Shown: positions 23,991 to 31,724 of the stretch, in pieces
How positions within the stretch are numbered: the first letter of the stretch is position 1
How the letters are laid out: each line of letters starts with the position of its first letter
Assembly: GCA_017443845.1 (NCBI GenBank)
Contig: JAFSXX010000021.1
Span: forward strand, 1 to 44,770
Reading direction: 5' to 3'
DNA: 44,770 nucleotides
DNA from: Bacteroidales bacterium
GTDB lineage: Bacteria > Bacteroidota > Bacteroidia > Bacteroidales > UBA932
Position numbers and translations under genes: made by a program
The notes under the pieces: generated by a model
Databases searched by the model: none
Seen by the model: only the letters and a program-made list of their open reading frames with translations
What the model was told of the DNA's origin: nothing

Positions 23991-24742
23991 AAAATGATGG
24001 CTGCCAGCCCCGCGAGGGCCAGGAAAACGTAGATAGCTTTCTTGAGCGAATCAGCGTTGATGCGGCCGAATACCTTGGCGCCGAAATGGAGTCCGGCCAG
24101 GACGGCGGGGATTCCGATCGCGCTCATTATCAGGACATCCCGTGTGATCATCCCGTTCAGGGCCCTGAAGAGCAGCATCGCCAGGTTGCTTATGAGGAAG
24201 TAGGTCTGCGTGAGGCCGATGTACTCCTCCTTGGAGTCGGAGCAGGCCAGGAAATAGATTACGGCCGGCGGCCCCTGCATCGAGAAAAGACCTCCCATAG
24301 TGCCCGAGAGGACGCCCATCCCTGCCTGGGCGGCGGGAGTGGGCTTGATGCGGATGCGTCCGTTGATAAAGAGGAAATAGACGCTCAGGGCTATCAGCAT
24401 TGCTCCGAGGATATCCTTGAGGGTCCGGCTGTCGGAGGCTCCCACGAACTTTATGGCCAGGAAGGCGAACAGCAGGCAGACGGGGGTGATGATCAGGAGT
24501 TTGTATCCGCCGGGGCGCCCCTGCCCGCCGTTGCCGAAGGTCAGGTTGCGGTATTTGAAGGCGGGGAATACGTTGTTGACAATCGCCAGCATTCCGCTGA
24601 TGGCCGTGGCCTCGGCGTATGAAGGCGCCAGGTAGGGAAGGCCAGTCATAAGCAGGATGCCGAAGCCGAAACCAGTCACCCTCTGCAGGAAACTGGAGGC
24701 GAAGGCGAGCGTCAGAAAGAGTATGACATCGGGAATGGACAT
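23987..24742 (-). CDS. TauE/SafE family sulfite/anion permease
   Basis: This 251-residue integral membrane protein has about eight hydrophobic helices and the two related halves of the TauE/SafE family; the first opens FLTLAFASSFLQRVTGFGFGIL and the second GMGVLSGTMGGLFSMQGPP, each with the Gly-rich re-entrant stretch. Family members move sulfite, sulfoacetate or other small anions; the substrate here is unknown. It lies 14 bases after the antiporter gene and is probably co-transcribed with it. Confidence 0.88.
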   Translation of the reverse strand: MSIPDVILFLTLAFASSFLQRVTGFGFGILLMTGLPYLAPSYAEATAISGMLAIVNNVFPAFKYRNLTFGNGGQGRPGGYKLLIITPVCLLFAFLAIKFVGASDSRTLKDILGAMLIALSVYFLFINGRIRIKPTPAAQAGMGVLSGTMGGLFSMQGPPAVIYFLACSDSKEEYIGLTQTYFLISNLAMLLFRALNGMITRDVLIMSAIGIPAVLAGLHFGAKVFGRINADSLKKAIYVFLALAGLAAIIF

Positions 24743-24756
24743 AGCGAATGTGTTAC

Positions 24757-27039
24757 TCAGCTTTTTTCAATCCCTCCGCGGCCGATCTCGTCTTCCATCC
24801 AGGGGCAGGCGCTGATGTCCCCGGCCACCCAGACCACGTCGCCCTCCTCGAACCGGTATTGCGGCCCCGGGTTGGTGATGAACTCCTCGCCGCGGAGCAC
24901 GCTTATCACCATGCAGTGATACTGCCTCATATCGGTATCGCGGAGGCAGAGGCCCGTGAGATAGGAGTCGTGGGAGAGGGTGATGCTGACCACATCGAAC
25001 TCCTGGGAGTCCACTTCGTCGGCATCGCGGACCGATTCGCTGAGCATATCCCTGAGCTTTTCGAGCTGCCCGGTGGTGCCCACCGCAAGCAACTTGTCGT
25101 GCGGGTAGATGCAGGTCTCCCCGTCGGGTATGATGATGCTCTTGGCACCCCTCTGGATTTTGATGATATTGGCGCCTGTGGTGCTGCGGAAGGGGATTTC
25201 CTTCAGCGCGAGTCCGGCGAAGAGTGAGTCCGGCGCGAGTTCGATGAGCTCCAGATGGACATCGTAACCGGCCATCTTGTCGCGCATAGAGGTGGTGACT
25301 GGCTTGATGCGGCGCTCGTGCTCTTCCTTCTCGTTGAGATTGCGCATAAAGCGGCGCTCGAGGGCCGAATAGCGGTGCACAGTGCGCCGGGCTGAGATGA
25401 TCAGCACGAATCCCGCGAGGGCGATGAGCAGTATGACCCACCACGACAGATGGAAACGGCTCGCTATGACGGCTATGACGAACGATATCGCGATGAAGGT
25501 GCGGGCTATCACAAGTCCGGCTATTGGCCACATATTGGCGCTCTTTTCGGCCAGCAGCTTGCTCGCCGAATTGTTGATCGAGCCCGAATTGACCGCCATT
25601 CCGAAGAGGAACGGGGACATCAGCAACAGCGTGATGACCACTTCGGCCAGGTTGAGCAGGAATGGGGTTATGTCGGGCAATATGCGCTGGATGAGCGGTC
25701 CGAGATACTGCTTGGAACCGATGAAAAGTGCCACCAGTATGACGCCGTAAAGGGTGATGCGCAGGAAGTAGGACTTGAGCAGTTTCTTCCACTCGCTCTG
25801 CTCCGCGGCGCTGGTGCGCGCCATGTTGGGCTGGGGGGTGAGCCTCGCCAGCCATCCGGCGGGAAGCATCCTGCAGAGCCCCTTGTACGCCGGGCCGGCG
25901 AGCTTTATCATATACGGAGTGGTGAAGGTCGTGAGGACCGATACAGCGATGATGACGGGATAGATGAAGCCGCGCATCACTCCCAGGTTGACTCCGACGC
26001 CAGCGATGATGAATCCGAATTCGCCGAGCTGCGCCAGGCTGAATCCGGTATGGACGGCGTTCTCGAGGCCGTTTCCGGTCATCAGGATACCTGCCCCGGC
26101 GAAGATTATGTGGGTGAGCATCACGATGGCGGTGATGATCAAGATGGTGAGCCAGTTCTCGGCTATCACGGCCGGGGCCACCATCATACCTACCGAGACG
26201 AAGAATATGGCACCGAAGAGATCCTTGATGGGGCCGACGAGCTTGTCGATATGCTCGCTCTCGACCGTCTCGGCGAGGATGGAACCCATTACGAAGGCGC
26301 CCAGGGCGGAGGAGAATCCCACCGTTTCGGCGAGGGCCACCATTCCGAAGCAGAGGCCGATGCTGACTATCAGCAGTATCTCGTCGTTGATGTACTTGCG
26401 GGCCTTCTTGAGAATTGTCGGAATCACATAGATGCCCACCAGGAACCACAGGATCAGGAAGAATGCCAGCTTGGCCAGGTTGAAGAGCATTTCGCCGCCG
26501 GCGAATTTGTTGGACACCGCCATAGTCGAGAGCAGGACCATCAGCAATATGGCGATGAGGTCCTCCACCACCAGGGTGCCGAAGACCATTCCGGCGTAGG
26601 GCTTCTTCTTGAGCCCCATATCGTCGTAGGACTTGAGCACCACCATTGTCGAGGACATCGACAGTAGGCCGCCCAGGAATACGCTCTCCATATTGCTCCA
26701 GCCCATGGCCTGGCCCACCACATATCCTATTACGAAGACTCCGAGGAACTTGCTGCCTGCCGCCACGAGGGCGCTGCTGCCTACCTTGAGCAGTTTCTTG
26801 AAACTGAACTCCAGGCCGAGTCCGAACATCAGGAAGATGATTCCGATTTCGGACCACTGGTGCACCGTCTCCTCGCTCGTGATGCCGGGGAAGAAGGAGA
26901 TGTGCGGGCCGATGAGGAATCCGGCTATGATGTAGCCCAGTATGAGCGGCTGCTTGAGAGCCTTGGATATTATGGTGAAAAGTCCCGCGGAGACGAGTAT
27001 TATCGCCAGGTCGCGGACAAGATTGAGTTCTTCCGTCAT
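24757..27039 (-). CDS. CPA2-family cation:proton antiporter with two RCK_C domains
   Basis: This 760-residue protein has an N-terminal Na+/H+ exchanger domain of the KefB/KefC (CPA2) type, about residues 10-385 with 12 helices (ILGYIIAGFLIGPH, IGIIFLMFGLGLEF, SSTMVVLKSYDD, GTLVVEDLIAILL, FSLAQLGEFGFIIAGVG). Next come a further group of four helices (about 425-560) and two cytoplasmic RCK_C/TrkA-C domains near 590-665 and 680-750 (FAGLALKEIPFRSTTGANI; LTGLCLRDTDMRQYHCMVI). It lacks the RCK_N dinucleotide fold of true KefB/C. It probably exchanges K+ or Na+ for protons, gated by a ligand at the RCK_C domains. A -7 box sits only 6 bases before the ATG. Confidence 0.88.
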   Translation of the reverse strand: MTEELNLVRDLAIILVSAGLFTIISKALKQPLILGYIIAGFLIGPHISFFPGITSEETVHQWSEIGIIFLMFGLGLEFSFKKLLKVGSSALVAAGSKFLGVFVIGYVVGQAMGWSNMESVFLGGLLSMSSTMVVLKSYDDMGLKKKPYAGMVFGTLVVEDLIAILLMVLLSTMAVSNKFAGGEMLFNLAKLAFFLILWFLVGIYVIPTILKKARKYINDEILLIVSIGLCFGMVALAETVGFSSALGAFVMGSILAETVESEHIDKLVGPIKDLFGAIFFVSVGMMVAPAVIAENWLTILIITAIVMLTHIIFAGAGILMTGNGLENAVHTGFSLAQLGEFGFIIAGVGVNLGVMRGFIYPVIIAVSVLTTFTTPYMIKLAGPAYKGLCRMLPAGWLARLTPQPNMARTSAAEQSEWKKLLKSYFLRITLYGVILVALFIGSKQYLGPLIQRILPDITPFLLNLAEVVITLLLMSPFLFGMAVNSGSINNSASKLLAEKSANMWPIAGLVIARTFIAISFVIAVIASRFHLSWWVILLIALAGFVLIISARRTVHRYSALERRFMRNLNEKEEHERRIKPVTTSMRDKMAGYDVHLELIELAPDSLFAGLALKEIPFRSTTGANIIKIQRGAKSIIIPDGETCIYPHDKLLAVGTTGQLEKLRDMLSESVRDADEVDSQEFDVVSITLSHDSYLTGLCLRDTDMRQYHCMVISVLRGEEFITNPGPQYRFEEGDVVWVAGDISACPWMEDEIGRGGIEKS

Positions 27040-27045
27040 ATCCTA

Positions 27046-27053
27046 CAAAGTTA
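27046..27053 (-). promoter_or_regulatory. -7 box very close to the antiporter start
   Basis: The minus strand reads TAACTTTG, matching TAnnTTTG, with only 6 bases before ATG 27039. If used, transcription would start at or next to the ATG and give a leaderless mRNA. No other match lies upstream on this strand. Confidence 0.45.
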
Positions 27054-27074
27054 CTCTCTTTTTGATAAAAATAC

Positions 27075-27082
27075 TATATTTG
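27075..27082 (+). promoter_or_regulatory. -7 box of the LRR lipoprotein operon
   Basis: TATATTTG matches TAnnTTTG and lies 29 bases before the GTG start at 27112. Confidence 0.55.
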
Positions 27083-27111
27083 TAGAATAGATAAATAACA
27101 ATTATTCTGCA

Positions 27112-28884
27112 GTGAATGTCATTAAAAACATACTTTTTGCCTTGACGGCGCTGGCCCTGATCTCTTCCTGCGAAGTGTCGGAAGTCAATTCCGGGGCCGC
27201 GGCGGATCAGGCAAGCCTGCGCTTCGAGGCCTCCTTCGAGCAGACCCGTGTCTTCCTTGACGACCAGATGCATACATGCTGGAATGCGGGCGACATTGTC
27301 TCCGTATTTACGACTACGACAAATGAGCAGTACCGTTTCGAAGGCGCGACCGGTGACCGCACCGGATTCTTCTCGAAGGCGGAAGGGGATGTGGCTCCTT
27401 CCGGCAGCGCAATTTCCGCAAACTATGCCGTCTATCCCTACAGGTCCCTCAATTCGATGTCGAAGCAGGAGATATTGTCCCTCGAATTGCCTGCGGTCCA
27501 GGATTTCGCTCCCGGTTCATTCGCGCCCGGCAGCAATGTGATGGTGGCGAAAACGAACGGATCTTCCGACAACTCTTTTGTCTTCAGGAATCTCTGCGGC
27601 GTACTCGTAGTGCGGCTCTATGGCGACGGGCTCGTCAAATCCCTTATCCTTGAAGGTAACAGCGGCGAGAAGATTGCGGGCAAAGCCATTGTCAGCACCT
27701 ACTCTGATTCCGTTCCTTTTGCCCTCCTAAATGAAGATGCATCCGGCAGTATCACACTCGACTGCGGCGAAGGCGTCACATTGGGTAAGAACGCCTCCGA
27801 TGCCACTTCGTTCTGGTTTGTGATTCCTCCCACGGTCTTTACGGAAGGCTTCACGGTACGGGTTCTGGGGCAAGATTCGAAGCAGGCGGTCCTGACTACC
27901 CGTTCGAAATGCGAGATATTGCGGAATACCATATCTGCTATGGAACCCGCCGAAGCTGTCTTTAATGTTCCTGCCGGTAACGTCGTGTTCGAAGATGCGT
28001 CTTTCAAGTCGTATTGCACAAAACAATTCGACAGGGATGGCGACGGCGAGATATCGTATGTCGAGGCTTTCACCGTCGATACCATAAAGGTTTCCCGCAA
28101 ATCCATCTCGTCGCTCAAGGGCATCGAGGGGTTCGTGAACCTGCGATACCTCGACTGTTCGCAGAACAGGCTCACGGCTCTCGACGTGGGCAAATGCCCT
28201 CTTCTCAGGACTCTCCTCTGCAACGGCAACCTGATATCGAGCCTCACTCTGAGCGGCAACCCCAAGCTGGAGGTCCTTCATTGCGGCTCCAACCAGCTCG
28301 GCACCCTCAGCCTTTTCAGGAATCCGCAGCTCAAGGAGATCTCGTGCGACATCAACCAGCTTACGAGGCTTGATGTCGTCTCCTGTGCGCTCCTCGAGAA
28401 GCTCGAGTGCCGTTATAACAAACTCGTGACGCTGAATCTCGGTGGCAACCCTGCCCTCAAGAGCCTCAAGTGCGACCACAATGAGCTTACCGGACTCACT
28501 CTTGTCAACAACGCGGCCTTGACCGACCTGGACTGCAGTGACAATCAGCTTCCGGCCCTGCAGCTACTGATGGCCACGGCTCTCGAATCATTAAACTGCA
28601 ACAATAACCAGCTGACCAATCTGGATGTGGGCAGATGCGCAGCCCTGAGGCGGCTCGAGGTCAAGGACAATAAATTGAATCTCCTGGTTTTCGGGAACAA
28701 TCCCAAACTCTCCACAGTATATTGCTCAGGCAATCTGCTCTCGAGCCTTGACGTGAGCGGCCTTAAGGGGCTGATGATTCTCGCGTGCCAGGACAATCCC
28801 GCCCTGACGGATATCTGGCTGGCAAACGGCCAGAATATTTCGAATTTCACCCACGACGAGGGAGTGAGGATCTCATATAAATAA
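27112..28884 (+). CDS. Surface lipoprotein with EF-hand-like loop and 21-residue leucine-rich repeats
   Basis: This 590-residue protein starts with a lipoprotein signal ending ALISSC (Cys20). Residues 40-280 form a beta-rich domain like those in Bacteroidetes fimbrillin/BspA-type lipoproteins (NYAVYPYRS, LELPAVQDF). A calcium-type loop DRDGDGEISYVEA follows at 307-319, then eleven 21-residue repeats of the Treponema type from about 344 to 574 (LxxLxCxxNxLxxL, for example LRYLDCSQNRLTALDV). Such repeats make flat binding surfaces, often for host or bacterial partners; the partner is unknown. The start is GTG, the only in-frame start giving an intact signal peptide. It leads a three-gene operon of exported proteins. 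Confidence 0.85.
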   Translation: MNVIKNILFALTALALISSCEVSEVNSGAAADQASLRFEASFEQTRVFLDDQMHTCWNAGDIVSVFTTTTNEQYRFEGATGDRTGFFSKAEGDVAPSGSAISANYAVYPYRSLNSMSKQEILSLELPAVQDFAPGSFAPGSNVMVAKTNGSSDNSFVFRNLCGVLVVRLYGDGLVKSLILEGNSGEKIAGKAIVSTYSDSVPFALLNEDASGSITLDCGEGVTLGKNASDATSFWFVIPPTVFTEGFTVRVLGQDSKQAVLTTRSKCEILRNTISAMEPAEAVFNVPAGNVVFEDASFKSYCTKQFDRDGDGEISYVEAFTVDTIKVSRKSISSLKGIEGFVNLRYLDCSQNRLTALDVGKCPLLRTLLCNGNLISSLTLSGNPKLEVLHCGSNQLGTLSLFRNPQLKEISCDINQLTRLDVVSCALLEKLECRYNKLVTLNLGGNPALKSLKCDHNELTGLTLVNNAALTDLDCSDNQLPALQLLMATALESLNCNNNQLTNLDVGRCAALRRLEVKDNKLNLLVFGNNPKLSTVYCSGNLLSSLDVSGLKGLMILACQDNPALTDIWLANGQNISNFTHDEGVRISYK

Positions 28885-28891
28885 ATTGACT

Positions 28892-29329
28892 ATGAAAGTT
28901 TTTCCTGCATTTGTCGCGATACTTGCAGCCATCCTGACTTTCCAGACTCCCGCTGCCGGCCAGGTCCCTGACCGCTGCGACTTCGCGCATCAGAATCTGT
29001 GGCCCGGATTCGGGGCCGGATCGCGCCTTCAGGGTGACGATCTTTATGCCAAAAGATACCGTACGGCAGAGATTACCGGCCTTGCGGTCGCAGGCGCGGG
29101 CGCCCTTGGAATCGCCGCTACCGCATACACGCGCGACATCCTGCTGGCTGTCAACGGCCGTACCACCACGGCTGATTATTATATCTGCGGCGCGATGATA
29201 GCGGCCGGAATCGGCACCTTTACCGTTTCGCGGATCGTCGCATACCGCAGGGCGAAAAAGGTCGAGGCCTCGCTCGCTCCGGTCCCTGTCGCAGGGGGCG
29301 GGGGAGTGGCCGTCAAATTGTCGTTCTGA
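28892..29329 (+). CDS. Small exported protein with two hydrophobic segments, unknown function
   Basis: I do not recognise this 145-residue protein. It has a cleavable signal peptide (MKVFPAFVAILAAILTFQTPAAG), a short soluble stretch, and two hydrophobic glycine/alanine-rich segments near 60-78 and 92-112 that could be inner-membrane helices. It ends with a Gly-rich tail, AGGGGVAVKLSF, whose terminal aromatic residue resembles outer-membrane protein ends. It starts 7 bases after the LRR lipoprotein and ends 1 base before the esterase lipoprotein, so the three are probably one transcript. ATG 28892 is preferred to TTG 28886. Confidence 0.7.
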   Translation: MKVFPAFVAILAAILTFQTPAAGQVPDRCDFAHQNLWPGFGAGSRLQGDDLYAKRYRTAEITGLAVAGAGALGIAATAYTRDILLAVNGRTTTADYYICGAMIAAGIGTFTVSRIVAYRRAKKVEASLAPVPVAGGGGVAVKLSF

Positions 29330-29330
29330 T

Positions 29331-30287
29331 ATGAAGAAGTTATTCATACTCGCGTTTGCGTCATTGCTTCTGAGCGGATGCGTGGCCCTGGTGGAGTCGC
29401 GCGTCAATATGCACCGGTTCCGGGACCAGCTCGATTCGGACTATAAAGGTGTCATAGTAGAGGGAGTCGAGTATTCGGACGGGCTCTGTTACGATCTCTT
29501 CATTCCGCAGGACCTCAAATCCGACAGGGCTTCCAAGTTGATTCTCTATGTCCACGGAGGCAGCTGGACAGGCGGTTCGCGTGACGAGGGAGAGCGGTGG
29601 TGCCGCCACTTCGCCGACCTCGGATATACGGCCGCAACTATGGATTATTCACTCCAGAAGGGTAAGGCGACCCCTTCGATCGACGATATGATTGCTGACA
29701 TGCATTCGTGCCTGGCCTCGATAATAGATACTGCGGCTGCCCGTGATGTAGTGCTTGAAGAGATGGGGCTGTTTGGATTCTCGGCCGGTGCGACTCTCGT
29801 AATGCTCTACGGTTTCCGTGAGGCGGCCCGTTCGGAGCTACCCGTGCGCTTCCTGGTCCAGATGGCTGGCCCTGTGACATTCGAGCCTGATACCTGGAAG
29901 AGCGAGGTCCACCGCTATGTGGACCGTGTCCTCCATCTCGACGGTTCGCCCAAGGGCGACGCGGCTTTCGTGGCCAGGATGTCGGGCAAGGAGGTCACCG
30001 CCTCGATGATCGAGGATGGCTCGGCAAAGCCGATATGGGAGGCGATTTCGCCAGTGAGCCAGGTCCGCCCCGGCTCTGTCCCCGTCCTTATGGCTTACGG
30101 TGAGACCGACGGAGTAGTCCCGCGCAGCCACAAGCGCCTGCTCATCGCCGCGCTAGAGGAGGCCGGCGTCCATTACGATTATATCGGCTATCCGAACTCG
30201 GGTCATACGCCGATTTACGACCCGGAATGCCACGAGCGCTTCATATCGATGGCCGACGACTATTGCCTCCGCTACTTCGGACAATAA
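29331..30287 (+). CDS. Alpha/beta-hydrolase lipoprotein (esterase-like)
   Basis: This 318-residue protein has a lipoprotein signal ending LLLSGC (Cys17) and an alpha/beta-hydrolase fold of the hormone-sensitive-lipase-like esterase type. The oxyanion motif is VHGGSW near 75, the nucleophile elbow GFSAG near 149, the acid is likely the aspartate in GETDG near 265, and the histidine lies in NSGHTP near 291. It probably hydrolyses esters or acylated sugars at the cell surface or periplasm; the substrate is not known. It closes the LRR lipoprotein operon. Confidence 0.87.
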   Translation: MKKLFILAFASLLLSGCVALVESRVNMHRFRDQLDSDYKGVIVEGVEYSDGLCYDLFIPQDLKSDRASKLILYVHGGSWTGGSRDEGERWCRHFADLGYTAATMDYSLQKGKATPSIDDMIADMHSCLASIIDTAAARDVVLEEMGLFGFSAGATLVMLYGFREAARSELPVRFLVQMAGPVTFEPDTWKSEVHRYVDRVLHLDGSPKGDAAFVARMSGKEVTASMIEDGSAKPIWEAISPVSQVRPGSVPVLMAYGETDGVVPRSHKRLLIAALEEAGVHYDYIGYPNSGHTPIYDPECHERFISMADDYCLRYFGQ

Positions 30288-30310
30288 CGGCAGGCCGTCA
30301 TTTACTTCCC

Positions 30311-30545
30311 GTCCATGAATCCGGTTGTTTTTATGGACGGAAGACTTGAAAAAAGCGCGTCGTCCATAAATCCGGCTGTTTTTATGGACGAAAGGCATAA
30401 AAAGAGTGCGCCGTCCATGAATCCGGTTGTTTTTATGGACGGGAGGCTTGAAAAAAGCGCGTCGTCCATAAATCAGGCTGTTTTTATGGACGGGAGGCTT
30501 AAAAAGAGTGCGCCGTCCATAAATATGGCCGTTTTTATGGATGGG
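30311..30545. repeat. 51-bp palindromic tandem array upstream of galK
   Basis: Units begin with GTCCAT at 30311, 30362, 30413, 30464 and 30515 (last one partial), an exact 51-bp period. Each unit holds a hairpin, GTCCAT with ATGGAC, around a loop such as AAATCCGGCTGTTTTT. Units 1 and 3 share a GCGCGTCG end, and units 2 and 4 share GAGTGCGCCG, giving a 102-bp ABAB order. Because 51 is divisible by three, the galK frame stays open through the array. Confidence 0.92.
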
Positions 30546-30551
30546 AATTAT

Positions 30552-31724
30552 ATGAATATGGAAAAGACGACAGTATCCAAATTTGCGGAGCTCTTCGGAG
30601 GCGAAGCGGCTCTCTACAAGGCTCCCGGTCGGGTGAATCTCATCGGCGAGCATACCGATTACAACGGTGGATTCGTATTGCCCGGTGCCATCGACAAAGC
30701 GATTTACCTGGCGATTAGGCCCAACGGCAAGAGTGTCTGCAACGTTTATTCCCTCAAGAACGACGAGATGGAGTCCTTCAGCCCGAGCGAGGAGACACTG
30801 CCGCGCCGCCAGTGGGCAAGATATCTCTACGGAGTCTGTCGCGAGATGCTCAAGCGCGGAGGCCGGGTGGAGGGCTTCGACGCCGTAGTCGCGGGCGATG
30901 TTCCGCTCGGGGCCGGCCTCTCGTCGTCGGCCGCCCTGTGCTCTGCCACCGCATTCGCACTCAACGATATCTTCGAAAACGGCTTCAGCCTATTCGACCT
31001 CGCCCTGATAGGCCAGGCCACGGAGCACAACTACATCGGAGTCAAATGCGGCATAATGGACCAGTTCGCCTCCCTCTTCGGCCGCAGGGGAAATATCATG
31101 CGGCTCAACTGCAAGACCCTCGAGCACCGCTATTTCCCCTTCGATCCCGAATCCGCAGGATACAGCCTCGTACTGCTCGATACCCGCGTAAAGCACGAAC
31201 TGGCCAACTCGGCCTATAACCACCGCCGGGCCTCCTGCGAGAATGCCGCAGCGGCGATCAGGCGGCGCCATCCGGAGGTGGAGTATCTCAGCGACGCCGA
31301 TATGATGTGGCTCGAAGAGGTCCGCAGCGGGATCCCGGAAGAGGACTTCCGGAGGGCGGAGTATGTGATAGGGGAGATGCAGCGCGTCCTCACCTTCTGC
31401 GATGCCCTCGAAGCTGGCGATTATAAATTGGCAGGAGAGATGATGTACCGCACCCACGACGGCCTGAGCCGCCTCTATGAAGTCAGTTGCGCCGAACTCG
31501 ATTATCTCGTCGAAGCGGCGCGTAACGCAGGCGTTACCGGCTCCAGGATGATGGGCGGCGGCTTCGGCGGCTGCACGGTCAACCTGGTTGACGCATCGCT
31601 CCGCGAAGAATTCGTCCGCGAGGCCTCGAAAGGCTTCGAAGAACGATTCGGCCACGCCCCCAAGGTCTATGACGTGGTCATAAGCGACGGGGCCGGAAAA
31701 GTTCCGACCCCGCAGATCAATTAA
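30552..31724 (+). CDS. galK: Galactokinase
   Basis: This 390-residue GHMP kinase phosphorylates galactose at C1 in the Leloir pathway. The galactokinase signature APGRVNLIGEHTDYNGGF lies at 24-41, the ATP loop PLGAGLSSSAALCSA near 120, the catalytic Asp region CGIMDQFASLFG near 165, and motif 3 GSRMMGGGFGGCT near 336. ATG 30552 or 30558 gives the normal family length. The frame is open to 30315 through the 51-bp array and contains other ATGs, which would add repeated VVFMDGRLEKSASS-type segments; that extension is judged not native. The stop overlaps the convergent GH97 gene by 3 bases. Confidence 0.93.
   Translation: MNMEKTTVSKFAELFGGEAALYKAPGRVNLIGEHTDYNGGFVLPGAIDKAIYLAIRPNGKSVCNVYSLKNDEMESFSPSEETLPRRQWARYLYGVCREMLKRGGRVEGFDAVVAGDVPLGAGLSSSAALCSATAFALNDIFENGFSLFDLALIGQATEHNYIGVKCGIMDQFASLFGRRGNIMRLNCKTLEHRYFPFDPESAGYSLVLLDTRVKHELANSAYNHRRASCENAAAAIRRRHPEVEYLSDADMMWLEEVRSGIPEEDFRRAEYVIGEMQRVLTFCDALEAGDYKLAGEMMYRTHDGLSRLYEVSCAELDYLVEAARNAGVTGSRMMGGGFGGCTVNLVDASLREEFVREASKGFEERFGHAPKVYDVVISDGAGKVPTPQIN

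Noticed and set aside
24767-26857. 696-codon second frame inside the antiporter gene
   Set aside because: It is arginine, histidine and proline rich with no motifs; the other frame of the same strand encodes a complete CPA2 antiporter.
30311-30545. Possible CRISPR array
   Set aside because: The repeat is contiguous with no unique spacers, the units are diverged in an ABAB pattern, and no cas genes are near.
30315-30551. galK starting at 30315 with a 79-residue repeated N-terminus
   Set aside because: The galactokinase signature starts at the normal distance from ATG 30552/30558, and the extension is just translated palindromic repeat. It is kept as a finding because the frame is open.
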